Positions 7,413-15,141 of a DNA stretch of 19,611 nt are shown here, piece by piece. The notes under the pieces are model-generated. The model saw only the letters and a program-made list of their open reading frames with translations, did no database searches and was not told the DNA's origin. The stretch's first letter is position 1. Every line of letters begins with the position of its first letter. The stretch is taken from the NCBI GenBank assembly GCA_045532715.1, contig JAZSGM010000041.1, positions 1-19,611 on the forward strand, in the 5' to 3' direction. The position numbers and the translations under genes were made by a program. This stretch comes from RGIG2041 sp045532715 (GTDB taxonomy: Bacteria; Bacillota; Clostridia; UBA1381; UMGS1253).

Positions 7413-9659
7413 ATGCTGTTTGAATCGATGTGGATTTATTATACGACCGGGGAATATAAAACCGCTGATGATAAATACGGCAATCCTGCACCATATTTCC
7501 GAAAGACCTTTGCTTTGAAGGGGAAGGTGAAAAAGGCGACAGTGTTTGCGTCGGCGCTCGGCGTATATAAGCTGTATTTAAACGGACAAGAAGTTGCAAA
7601 TGACTACCTTTCGCCCGGCTGGACGGACTACAGAAAGCGGTTGCCGTTTGCGCGCTATGATGTAACGGCGCTGCTTTGTGAAAACAACGCGATTGGTGCC
7701 GTGCTCGGCGACGGCTGGGCGGTCGGGCATCTCGGATCGGACTATGCCTTCAAGCGCTGCGGCTACTCGGACCGCATTGAGTTTACGGCGCTTTTGCGCA
7801 TCGAATACGAGAGCGGCGAAACAGAGGAAATCAGCACAGACACGACCTGGCGTGCAAGTGCAGGCGCGATTCGCCGAAGTGATATTTATATGGGCGAATA
7901 CATCGACAATCGCCTTTCGCTCGGAGACTATTCCGTGTTTGACTATGACGATTCTGCCTGGGACTACGCAAGCGAGAGCATCTTTAAATTTTCGAGAAAT
8001 CTTTGCTTAGATGAGGTAAAAATCCCGCCGATTGTCGTAAAGCATACCTTTACGCCGCAGCTGATTGAGAAAACGGACAATACATATCTTTATAATGTAG
8101 GGCAAAACATTTCCGGTGTGCTTCGTTGTGTGTTTAAAGGCGAAGCCGGTGCAAAAATCGTACTGCGCCACGGTGAGATTTTAGTTGATGGCAAGCTGTA
8201 TACCGAAAACCTGCGCGGCGCGGAGGCAACGGACATCTATATTTTATCCGGTGAAGGTGAGGAAGTGTTCCGCCCGCTGTTTACCTTCCACGGCTTTCAG
8301 TATGCCGAGCTGATGGTAGAGGGCAACGCTAAAATTTTAAGCATCACCGCAGAGGCAATGTATACGGATTTGGAAAGCACCGGCAGCTTTTCGTGCAGCG
8401 ATGCAATTGTAAATCAGGTCTACCAAAATGCACTTTGGGGACAGCGTGACAACTTTTTAAATGTCCCGACCGACTGTCCGCAGCGCGACGAGCGCCTCGG
8501 CTGGACGGGCGATGCGCAGATTTTCTGTCAGAGTGCAATGTTTAATATGGATTGCCGCGTCTTTTTCGAAAAGTATTTAAACGATGTGCGCGATGCACAG
8601 CTCGGTAACGGTATTGTGCCCGTGGTGGCACCTGTGCCGCCGGTCGGAAGCTATGCCTACACCGGCTACGATGCTTCTGCCGGCTGGGGTGAGGCAATCG
8701 GCGAAATTCCGTATGTGCACTATAAAATGTACGGCGACAAAACGATTGTACGCGACAATCTGCCGGCGCTCAAAAAGCTTTTGGATTACTACAAGGTTGA
8801 AAGTCCGGATTTTATCCGTGGCTACTATGGGCGCTACGGCGACTGGCTCTCGCTCGGCAAAGCTACAGATTTGAGTGTGGTTTCTACGCTGTATTATGCC
8901 CGTGCGGCATACTTAGCGGCAGAGCTTTGCCATGTGCTCGGTGACTATGAGGAAGAATACTATCGGGAGTTGTATGAAAACATCAAGCGCGCATTTCACG
9001 CGAAATTCGTCGATGCGGACGGGAAAATTTTCTCCGATACGCAAAGCGCATATGTGATTGCCTACAGCTTCGGGCTTTTGGATAAGGAAACAACGAAAAA
9101 ACACCTGGTGCGCAAGTTTGACGAAGACAACGGCAAGCTGACCACCGGCTTTCTGGGCGTGCGCTTTTTATTGCCGACGCTTTGCGACATCGGCCGAAGT
9201 GATATTGCGTACCGCTTAATGACAAGCACCGAATACCCCGGCTGGGGCTACAGCGTTGTAAACGGCGCAACCACCATCTGGGAGCGCTGGAACAGCTATA
9301 CCAAAGAAGGCGGCGTAATGCAGGGGATGAACTCGTTCAACCACTACTCGCTCGGCTCGTGCACGGAGTGGATGTATACCTACTGCTTAGGTCTGCGCCC
9401 GAGCATGGAAAAGCCCGGGTGCGGCAAAATTGACTTTGCACCGTGTTTTGATTTGAGCGGAAAAATCGCTTCCGCGCAGGGACACTACGACACCGACTTC
9501 GGCAGGGTAGAGATTTCGTGGCAGAAAGACGGCAATACATTTACCTACAGCGTAACCGTGCCCGCAGAAATTGAAGTTACCTTCAACTTTGACGGTATGA
9601 CGGTAAAGAGCGAAACGAAAAACGGCGATGCCTATACTTTTGTGCTGGAGGCAGAGTGA
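7413..9659 (+). CDS. GH78 alpha-L-rhamnosidase, cytoplasmic
   Basis: The 748-residue enzyme hydrolyses terminal alpha-L-rhamnose from oligosaccharides or glycosides by inversion. It has no signal peptide, so it should act on imported substrates. An N-terminal beta-sandwich with the family phrase YKLYLNGQEVANDYLSPGW (52-70) is followed by a second sandwich. The (alpha/alpha)6 barrel starts near residue 325 and bears the family signature DCPQRDERLGW (354-364) with Asp367 in TGDAQ. The TIWERW block (621-626) contains Glu624, which aligns with the general base known in GH78. A C-terminal beta-domain follows (about 660-748). All expected acidic residues appear present. AAGGGGG lies 7 bp before ATG 7413. 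The 55 bp gap to the recombinase holds the 8 bp palindrome GTGCGCAC (7370-7377) but no clear promoter. A strong terminator follows. Confidence 0.93.
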   Translation: MLFESMWIYYTTGEYKTADDKYGNPAPYFRKTFALKGKVKKATVFASALGVYKLYLNGQEVANDYLSPGWTDYRKRLPFARYDVTALLCENNAIGAVLGDGWAVGHLGSDYAFKRCGYSDRIEFTALLRIEYESGETEEISTDTTWRASAGAIRRSDIYMGEYIDNRLSLGDYSVFDYDDSAWDYASESIFKFSRNLCLDEVKIPPIVVKHTFTPQLIEKTDNTYLYNVGQNISGVLRCVFKGEAGAKIVLRHGEILVDGKLYTENLRGAEATDIYILSGEGEEVFRPLFTFHGFQYAELMVEGNAKILSITAEAMYTDLESTGSFSCSDAIVNQVYQNALWGQRDNFLNVPTDCPQRDERLGWTGDAQIFCQSAMFNMDCRVFFEKYLNDVRDAQLGNGIVPVVAPVPPVGSYAYTGYDASAGWGEAIGEIPYVHYKMYGDKTIVRDNLPALKKLLDYYKVESPDFIRGYYGRYGDWLSLGKATDLSVVSTLYYARAAYLAAELCHVLGDYEEEYYRELYENIKRAFHAKFVDADGKIFSDTQSAYVIAYSFGLLDKETTKKHLVRKFDEDNGKLTTGFLGVRFLLPTLCDIGRSDIAYRLMTSTEYPGWGYSVVNGATTIWERWNSYTKEGGVMQGMNSFNHYSLGSCTEWMYTYCLGLRPSMEKPGCGKIDFAPCFDLSGKIASAQGHYDTDFGRVEISWQKDGNTFTYSVTVPAEIEVTFNFDGMTVKSETKNGDAYTFVLEAE

Positions 9660-9684
9660 CGCTGATAAGCAAAAAGAGAAACAT

Positions 9685-9722
9685 AAAAATCTGTATTATA
9701 CTCAAGTATAATGCAGATTTTT
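9685..9722 (+). terminator. Rho-independent terminator after the rhamnosidase
   Basis: A 16 bp stem pairs 9685-9700 with 9707-9722, with one G-T wobble at 9694/9713 and a very short apical loop. The right arm ends in six T. The left arm begins with five A, so it could also work on the opposite strand. It isolates the rhamnosidase from the lyase gene. The rest of the gap to 9918 holds the lyase promoter and a weak hairpin at 9770-9788. Confidence 0.85.
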
Positions 9723-9840
9723 TGTGCGCTGTTTTCGGTAAATTGCCGACTAAAACCAATTTCTCCATAGGTGAAGGCGTCCTTCTCCCATCCTTTTATT
9801 TTGAAGGGCAAAAATTTCTGGATAAAAACGTAATTGCTTA

Positions 9841-9869
9841 TTCACAAAGAAAAGAAACTGTGATACAAT
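9841..9869 (+). promoter_or_regulatory. Extended -10 promoter of the lyase gene
   Basis: TTCACA (9841-9846) is 17 bp from TACAAT (9864-9869), which is preceded by TGA to form an extended -10 (TGATACAAT). Transcription would start near 9876. The leader of about 43 bases ends in GGAGG (9906-9910), 8 bp before ATG 9919. Confidence 0.75.
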
Positions 9870-9918
9870 TAAATCAAGAATACCCTTAAATTGGAAATCT
9901 GCTATGGAGGAAGATAAA

Positions 9919-12900
9919 ATGAATTTTAAGATGAAATGGATTTCTGCCGTGCTTGCATGCGTGATGCTTTTGAGTATGTGCAGCGTTTTATCAGTCTTGG
10001 CGACACAAACCGAACTCCGATTGGATGCCGGGATACTTGATACAGGCGAAGATGCTGATTTTGAAGATTTGAAAGTATGCACCACGGACGATGTGGCAGA
10101 GCTGAGCGACGTTTCAGCTGCGGTGGTGCCGTTTGAGCCGACGGTCTTGCCGAATACCCCGGTGGTGCCGCAGGATGCATATGCATTCTTAAAAACAAAT
10201 TTCACGAATGCCGATTTGGGGGATGCCAGACAGGCAAGTGAAAACGAAAAGAAAATCTTTAATGGCGGTACGGCGTATGCGGAAATTGTTGATGCAGGAA
10301 ACAACCGCCTGATGCGTTATTGGGCAACGGATGGGAAAGTGCATTCTCCGCGCGTGCAGGTTAAGCTGGATCTGCAGGCAAAACACTACAGTGTAGACTA
10401 TGCGGTGATTCCCTCCGGCGGCAAGACGGAACTTGTGATTTATGCGGACAGCAAACAGCAAAGCGGTATTGCCTTGGTGCGTGACGGTGTTGCAGGTGTA
10501 AAGGCGAGGGAATGGAATTATGTTCATGTGGACATTGACTTTGAAAAAATGCTCATTTCGGGAGATGTAAACGGATATCCGTTTAAAAATCAGGCGATTC
10601 AAGCCATTTCAAATACAGACAATGTTGTGCTGCGTTTCAATGCAAATCTTCCGGGTGGCGATGTGATTTATTGGGATGCCATGACCGTGTATACGACAGA
10701 TGCGTATTCGGTTCAGGGGCCGCTTATGGGCAATCAGGAGATTTATTGGGACAATGTAAAGCCGGAGCAGGCGCTTTCGGAAAACAGCTTTGTCAACAAC
10801 TTAAAGAAGCATCCGCGCGTATTTGTGCACGATTGGGATGTAATTCGCGAAAAAACAGATGCAGATGTGATGACACGTAAATGGTATGCCAATCTTAAAA
10901 GCAGCGCAGATTCTGCATTGAGGACATCGCCTACAGCCTATAAGATTAATTCTCGCGGCAATGTTCTGGAGTCAGCCCGATCGGCGCGTAACAGAATTAT
11001 GGCGCTCGCCTTTGTATACAAAATTACGGAAGACAGTAAGTATTTAGACAGGGCCTATGAGGAAATGCTGATTTACGGCGAATGGCCGGATTGGTCAGGT
11101 TTTGTTTCAACCCTTGTCACTGCAGAAATTCTGCAGGGCTATGCATACTGCTATGACTGGCTGCACGACGATTTGACAGCAGAGCAGAGACAAAGCATTA
11201 TTGATATTGTGCATAAGCATGCGCTTCCGGACTTTATCTATGGTCTGGAAGGGCAGCATTCCAACACAAGCTTTACAAAAACATCAATTAACTGGAACCC
11301 GGTATGTAACGCAACACTCATTGCATGGGCGCTTGCGGCTGCGGATGAAACGCCGCTTGTCTCCGAATATCTTTTGGAAAAGGCGCCGCCGTTTATCCGG
11401 AATGCACTTCCGCCGTATGCACCGCAGGGTGGTTATCCGGAGGGGGTATCTTACTGGGATTACGGAACAACCTTCCTGATTTTTGCAACCGATTTTTTGG
11501 AAAACGCCTTCGTTGACGGATTTGAGCTTCCGGAAAATTATATTTACTGGAAGGCGCCCGGCATTGCGGACACACCGGATTTCGGCATTTATTATGACGG
11601 GCCTGCCGGACGCTTTAACTACGGCGACTGTTCAAAAGGGCACACAAACAGTGTGATTATGTATTGGGCGGCAAACCGTTTTAATAAGCCGCACTATGCA
11701 TGGTGGCAGAACAACCGCCAGACCGGAACGGGCAGTTACCTTGGCGGCTATGACGCAGTTGCAGCGCTTTGCTGGTATGATGCAGACAACGCCTACAATG
11801 TACCGGGCGCATTTGCGCTCGATAAGTTCTATACCTCGGATAATAGTGTGAACGGTGGAGCGATGCGCTCCTCCTGGGATGAATCGACAGCACTGTTCGG
11901 CGCAATCCAGGGCGGTAACAACAAGGCAAACCACCAGCACCTTTCTCTGGGTACATATGTAATCGATTTTATGGGTAAGCGCTTTGTGCGTCAGCTCGAC
12001 GGTTATGACTATGCGCTCAAGGTACCGAAAGCACAAACCTATTATAAGAGAGATGAATCCTCGAACTGTCTGGTCATCAACCCGTCGGCAACGGCGAGTC
12101 AGAACAGCAATGCGGTTGCAAGAACGATCAAGAGCGGCACAAGCGATAACACCGCATTTATTGTGCTCGATACAACTGAAACCTACGCAGCCTACAAGTC
12201 TGCAAAGCGCGGTATGATGATGACCGACGACCGTAGCCGCATCATCGTTCAGGATGAGGTTGTAGCCAATGCACCGTCCGAATTTTACTGGTTTGCAAAC
12301 ACCGATGCAAGCATCGCCATTGCAAAGGACGGTAAGAGTGCGCTTTTAACCATCGACGATGCAAGAATGCTTGCACGAATCATTGAAGGACCTTCGGAAG
12401 CCAAGTTTGAAATCATGGACAGGAAGTCCCTGTTTGAAAGTGTAACGCAGATTGCGTCAAACAAGGGCGGACAGAAGCTGTTTATCCATCTGGAAAACAA
12501 AACGGAGCTCAATCTTGCGGTTGAGTATGTCGCACTTGAGAGCGGTGCGCCTACGCCGATGCCGTGGGAATACACACCGCTCGATGCATGGACAGTCGAA
12601 GCGGATGAGTCGTCGGCGATTGATTATGCACAGGGAGCAACTGTGCTGAAATTGAATTCCCCGCTTGCAATTGCGAAGGGGGAAAAGCGCTTTGTGGATC
12701 CGGCAAATCATGAGGTTATGCCGATTATCGAAAATGACAGAACGCTAGTACCGATCAGATTTATTGCAGAATCCTTCGGCGCGCAGGTGGATTGGGATCC
12801 GAAAAGCTATAAAGTAGATATTCAGCACGGCAGCAATGACATCACGATGTGGATCGGCCGGAGTAAAATGGAAATCAATGGGGTTGAAAAGACCTTGGAT

Positions 12901-14064
12901 GTGCCGGCAAATATTTATAAAGACAGAGCTGTAATTCCGATTCGCGCACTTGCGGAGGCGCTCGGCAAGACGGTGTATTGGAGTGAACGCGGTCTGATTA
13001 TAATTGCAGATGCAAAAACATCTTACAATGATGTGTCACTTGAAAAAATGGAAATGGAGCTTTGCGTGCGTTTGCGCATCGGCGAGCAGGATACAAGCTT
13101 CTTCACGCCCGGGCGTGAAAGCTACGCCTGGTATCTGAAAAGCAATGAAGATATACCGCAAGTATATGTGCAAATTTATGATGACCCGGTAGCGGTAACC
13201 CAGGCAAGTGCATTGGGCGAGAGCGCAACCTTTACGTTGTATGGTAAGACGTACAGCATTAAGTTTACAAATGATCCGTTTGAAAGTGTTGTCGGCAATA
13301 AGGATCCGGGCGTGATTAATGATATTTTGGTCAGCTGTGTGAGCAACAGCGCGCTGCCGACATATGATACATTCATTTATGTAGAGGATTTAACCGATTC
13401 GACCGGATTTGCAACCTATCCGGAGCGCGGCATTGTGGACGGCGTAATTAACACCTCCGTTGAAAACCGTTGGGCTGCGCAGGGTGAGGCGTGGATTCAG
13501 ATGGATTTTGGCAGCATGAAAAATGTACACTCCATGGCGTTTGCCGGCGTATCACAGAATGTGCGCACATATAATTTTGATGTGGATATATCCTGTGACG
13601 GTATAAACTATACAACCGTGCGTACCGGCGGTGCACCGAAGACAACGGAGATTATGAGTATTCTCCCGCTTGGTGATGTGCAGGCAAGATATGTCCGCAT
13701 AAGCGGACACGGCAACAACACCAATGCGTGGAACACTTATGCAGAGGTGCGCTTCTATGATTCTGAAGCGCAGCAGAACGAGGATAAATCGCTCTGGCCG
13801 CTGTATTTCCCAAAGAGCGGTATTTGCGGTATGCTCGGAACAAGTGCAATGATTGAGGTAAAGGGAATTGATGCAAATAAGGACGTATTTGCACTCAGGT
13901 CGGATGCGCAGGTAACGTATTCGGTAACGGATACCTCTGTTGCAACCGTTTCAGAAGATGGCAATATTCACTTCTTGAAAGCGGGAAAGACTACGATGCG
14001 CGTTACGGCAAAGCAGGACGGTTTCGGTGCAGAAAAGACGGTGGACATTGAAGTTACAGAGTAA
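9919..14064 (+). CDS. Secreted multi-module heparinase II/III-like polysaccharide lyase
   Basis: The product has 1381 residues. The start at 9919 follows GGAGG at 8 bp; an upstream ATG at 9904 would overlap that site. A signal peptide (1-28, core ISAVLACVMLLSMC) is followed by a module at about 84-260 that recurs in the last gene of the window. A helical toroid (about 296-640) bears NWNPVCN (458-464) and YPEGVSYWDYGT (506-517), both typical of heparinase II/III-like lyases, which cleave uronic-acid polysaccharides by beta-elimination. The following beta-sandwich has NHQHLSLGTYV (from 671), where relatives usually have HxHxD; here the Asp is Ser. Then come a copper amine oxidase N-terminal stalk (about 900-1030), an unfamiliar extension (about 1040-1118), an F5/8C discoidin domain (about 1140-1280) and a Big_2-type Ig domain (about 1310-1381, TDTSVATVSEDGNIHF). 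No LPxTG or SLH anchor is seen. The substrate is unknown. Confidence 0.88.
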   Translation: MNFKMKWISAVLACVMLLSMCSVLSVLATQTELRLDAGILDTGEDADFEDLKVCTTDDVAELSDVSAAVVPFEPTVLPNTPVVPQDAYAFLKTNFTNADLGDARQASENEKKIFNGGTAYAEIVDAGNNRLMRYWATDGKVHSPRVQVKLDLQAKHYSVDYAVIPSGGKTELVIYADSKQQSGIALVRDGVAGVKAREWNYVHVDIDFEKMLISGDVNGYPFKNQAIQAISNTDNVVLRFNANLPGGDVIYWDAMTVYTTDAYSVQGPLMGNQEIYWDNVKPEQALSENSFVNNLKKHPRVFVHDWDVIREKTDADVMTRKWYANLKSSADSALRTSPTAYKINSRGNVLESARSARNRIMALAFVYKITEDSKYLDRAYEEMLIYGEWPDWSGFVSTLVTAEILQGYAYCYDWLHDDLTAEQRQSIIDIVHKHALPDFIYGLEGQHSNTSFTKTSINWNPVCNATLIAWALAAADETPLVSEYLLEKAPPFIRNALPPYAPQGGYPEGVSYWDYGTTFLIFATDFLENAFVDGFELPENYIYWKAPGIADTPDFGIYYDGPAGRFNYGDCSKGHTNSVIMYWAANRFNKPHYAWWQNNRQTGTGSYLGGYDAVAALCWYDADNAYNVPGAFALDKFYTSDNSVNGGAMRSSWDESTALFGAIQGGNNKANHQHLSLGTYVIDFMGKRFVRQLDGYDYALKVPKAQTYYKRDESSNCLVINPSATASQNSNAVARTIKSGTSDNTAFIVLDTTETYAAYKSAKRGMMMTDDRSRIIVQDEVVANAPSEFYWFANTDASIAIAKDGKSALLTIDDARMLARIIEGPSEAKFEIMDRKSLFESVTQIASNKGGQKLFIHLENKTELNLAVEYVALESGAPTPMPWEYTPLDAWTVEADESSAIDYAQGATVLKLNSPLAIAKGEKRFVDPANHEVMPIIENDRTLVPIRFIAESFGAQVDWDPKSYKVDIQHGSNDITMWIGRSKMEINGVEKTLDVPANIYKDRAVIPIRALAEALGKTVYWSERGLIIIADAKTSYNDVSLEKMEMELCVRLRIGEQDTSFFTPGRESYAWYLKSNEDIPQVYVQIYDDPVAVTQASALGESATFTLYGKTYSIKFTNDPFESVVGNKDPGVINDILVSCVSNSALPTYDTFIYVEDLTDSTGFATYPERGIVDGVINTSVENRWAAQGEAWIQMDFGSMKNVHSMAFAGVSQNVRTYNFDVDISCDGINYTTVRTGGAPKTTEIMSILPLGDVQARYVRISGHGNNTNAWNTYAEVRFYDSEAQQNEDKSLWPLYFPKSGICGMLGTSAMIEVKGIDANKDVFALRSDAQVTYSVTDTSVATVSEDGNIHFLKAGKTTMRVTAKQDGFGAEKTVDIEVTE
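12616..13269 (+). repeat. Direct repeat copy A: stalk plus extension module inside the lyase gene
   Basis: This 654 bp block aligns to 14316-14969 with a constant offset of 1700 bp and no net insertion or deletion. Runs of exact identity include 12895-12927 (33 bp) and 12961-12989 (29 bp). It encodes lyase residues of about 900-1117: the stalk domain and its extension. Confidence 0.9.
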
Positions 14065-14157
14065 GTGCTCTGCACAAAATGGCGCAGTACACGAACGCAT
14101 CCTTTTTCGTTATGTTAAAAAATCATAAAATATATATTCAAAAGTAAAAAAATGTGC

Positions 14158-14163
14158 TACAAT
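14158..14163 (+). promoter_or_regulatory. Extended -10 promoter element of the small secreted protein gene
   Basis: TACAAT is preceded by TGC, giving an extended -10. The best -35 at 17 bp is TATTCA (14135-14140), which is weak. Transcription would start near 14170. The sequence around it is very AT-rich. Confidence 0.6.
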
Positions 14164-14182
14164 GTATTTGGATATATATTTG

Positions 14183-14194
14183 AGTCTTAAGACT
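14183..14194. repeat. Perfect 12 bp palindrome in the leader, next to the ribosome site
   Basis: AGTCTTAAGACT is perfectly self-complementary and ends just before GGAGG (14196-14200) of the gene at 14208. As DNA it could be an operator downstream of the promoter; as RNA it is too tight for a good hairpin. No second copy was found in the other leaders of the window. Confidence 0.5.
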
Positions 14195-14207
14195 TGGAGG
14201 AACAATA

Positions 14208-15056
14208 ATGAAAAAAGAAGGAAAACTATTTTCGATATTCTTGGCAGCTGTTATGGTATTATCCGTCGCAGTTAATGTTTCTGCCGAAAGCACAGCGACG
14301 TCTGAAAGCACAGCTGCAATTGAATGTGCACAGGGGGCAACTGTGCTGAAGCTGAATTCACCGACGGCTATTGCAAAAGGGAGGAAGACTTTTGTGGACC
14401 CGACGAATCTTGAGGTGATGCCGATTATTGAAAATGACAGAACGCTTGTACCGGTGAGATTCATTGCGGAATCCTTTGATGCACAGGTGGATTGGGATCC
14501 GGAAAACCATGAGGTGCGTGTTCAGCATGGGGAAGATGAGATTGCCATGTGGATCGGTCAAGCAAAGATGGAAATCAACGGCGTTGAAAAAGCATTGGAT
14601 GTGCCGGCAAATATTTATAAAGACAGAACCGTTCTCCCGATCCGTGCGCTTGCAGAAGCACTCGGCAAGACGGTGTATTGGAGTGAACGTGGACTGATTA
14701 TTGTAACGGACACGAAAACAGAATACAGCGCTGCGGCGCTGGAGAAGATGGAACGAGAGCTGAGTGTGCGTTTGCGCGTTGGCGGTGAAGATGTGCATTT
14801 CTTTTCCGTTGATTGCGAGGTATATGAACTGATACTGGACGCACAGACAGATGTGCCGCAAATCAGCGTGTGGATTTATGGTGAGCCGGTGGAGGTAAAG
14901 CAGGCGAGTACAATTGGTGAATGTGCAAGCTTTACGGCATATGACAAGAGCTACAGCATCCGTTTTACAGACGGTTCGACTGTGCCGGAGGATCCATACG
15001 AAAGCTGGAATGGGAATGATATTGAAGATGGCGGCATTTTGCGCAATGACAATTGA
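14208..15056 (+). CDS. Secreted stalk-domain protein, partial paralogue of the lyase C-terminal region
   Basis: The 282-residue protein has a signal peptide (1-26, ending VSA). It has a short Ser/Thr/Glu-rich spacer and then the copper amine oxidase N-terminal stalk, with MPIIENDRTLVPVRFIAESF at about residues 72-91 and LPIRALAEALGKTVYW at about 143-158. An extension like that in the lyase (EKMERELSVRLRVGG onward) follows. By eye about three quarters of residues match the lyase over 218 positions. The protein ends within 35 residues of that block, at the point where the lyase goes on to its discoidin domain (DPYESWNGN here, DPFESVVGN there), so no enzyme domain is present. Despite the family name, no amine oxidase activity is implied; the domain is structural. 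GGAGG stands 7 bp before the start. It has its own promoter and a shared terminator. It may be a surface scaffold or binding protein, or a decaying partial duplicate. Confidence 0.85.
   Translation: MKKEGKLFSIFLAAVMVLSVAVNVSAESTATSESTAAIECAQGATVLKLNSPTAIAKGRKTFVDPTNLEVMPIIENDRTLVPVRFIAESFDAQVDWDPENHEVRVQHGEDEIAMWIGQAKMEINGVEKALDVPANIYKDRTVLPIRALAEALGKTVYWSERGLIIVTDTKTEYSAAALEKMERELSVRLRVGGEDVHFFSVDCEVYELILDAQTDVPQISVWIYGEPVEVKQASTIGECASFTAYDKSYSIRFTDGSTVPEDPYESWNGNDIEDGGILRNDN
14316..14969 (+). repeat. Direct repeat copy B: stalk plus extension module
   Basis: This is the second copy of the block at 12616-13269, in the same orientation and 1700 bp away. Homology becomes patchy just after 14969, where an 18 bp insertion precedes a last conserved stretch (GATCC at 14991). 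Confidence 0.9.
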
Positions 15057-15097
15057 TGTATAAAAGCGATATAGCCATAAAGGCTTTGCGCAGAGTG

Positions 15098-15137
15098 GCA
15101 ATAAAAAAAGACACTGGCTGTGTCTTTTTTTTATTGC
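15098..15137. terminator. Bidirectional terminator between convergent genes
   Basis: GCAATAAAAAAAGACAC (15098-15114) pairs with 15120-15137 across a 5-base loop, with one bulged T in an A7/T8 section. The GACAC/GTGTC core is followed by a T run on either strand. It therefore should end both the gene at 14208 and the AraC-type gene that stops at 15142. Confidence 0.88.
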
Positions 15138-15141
15138 TTTT

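Noticed and set aside
9770..9788. Hairpin GGTGAAGG-CGT-CCTTCTCC between terminator and lyase promoter
   Set aside because: One mismatch and a three-base loop, with only a mixed T-rich tail. It lies upstream of the predicted transcript start and may be chance or a remnant.
9656..9889. A 77-codon plus-strand frame after the rhamnosidase
   Set aside because: It begins at a GTG overlapping the rhamnosidase stop, contains the terminator hairpin and the lyase promoter, and has no ribosome site of its own.
12616..13005. Copper amine oxidase activity for the two stalk-bearing proteins
   Set aside because: Only the N-terminal structural domain named after that enzyme is present. The catalytic domain and its topaquinone motif are absent.
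14065..14092. Hairpin GTGCTCTGC/GCAGTACAC after the lyase as a terminator
   Set aside because: Two of nine pairs fail and the nearest T run is about 10 bases further on, so it is too weak to annotate.
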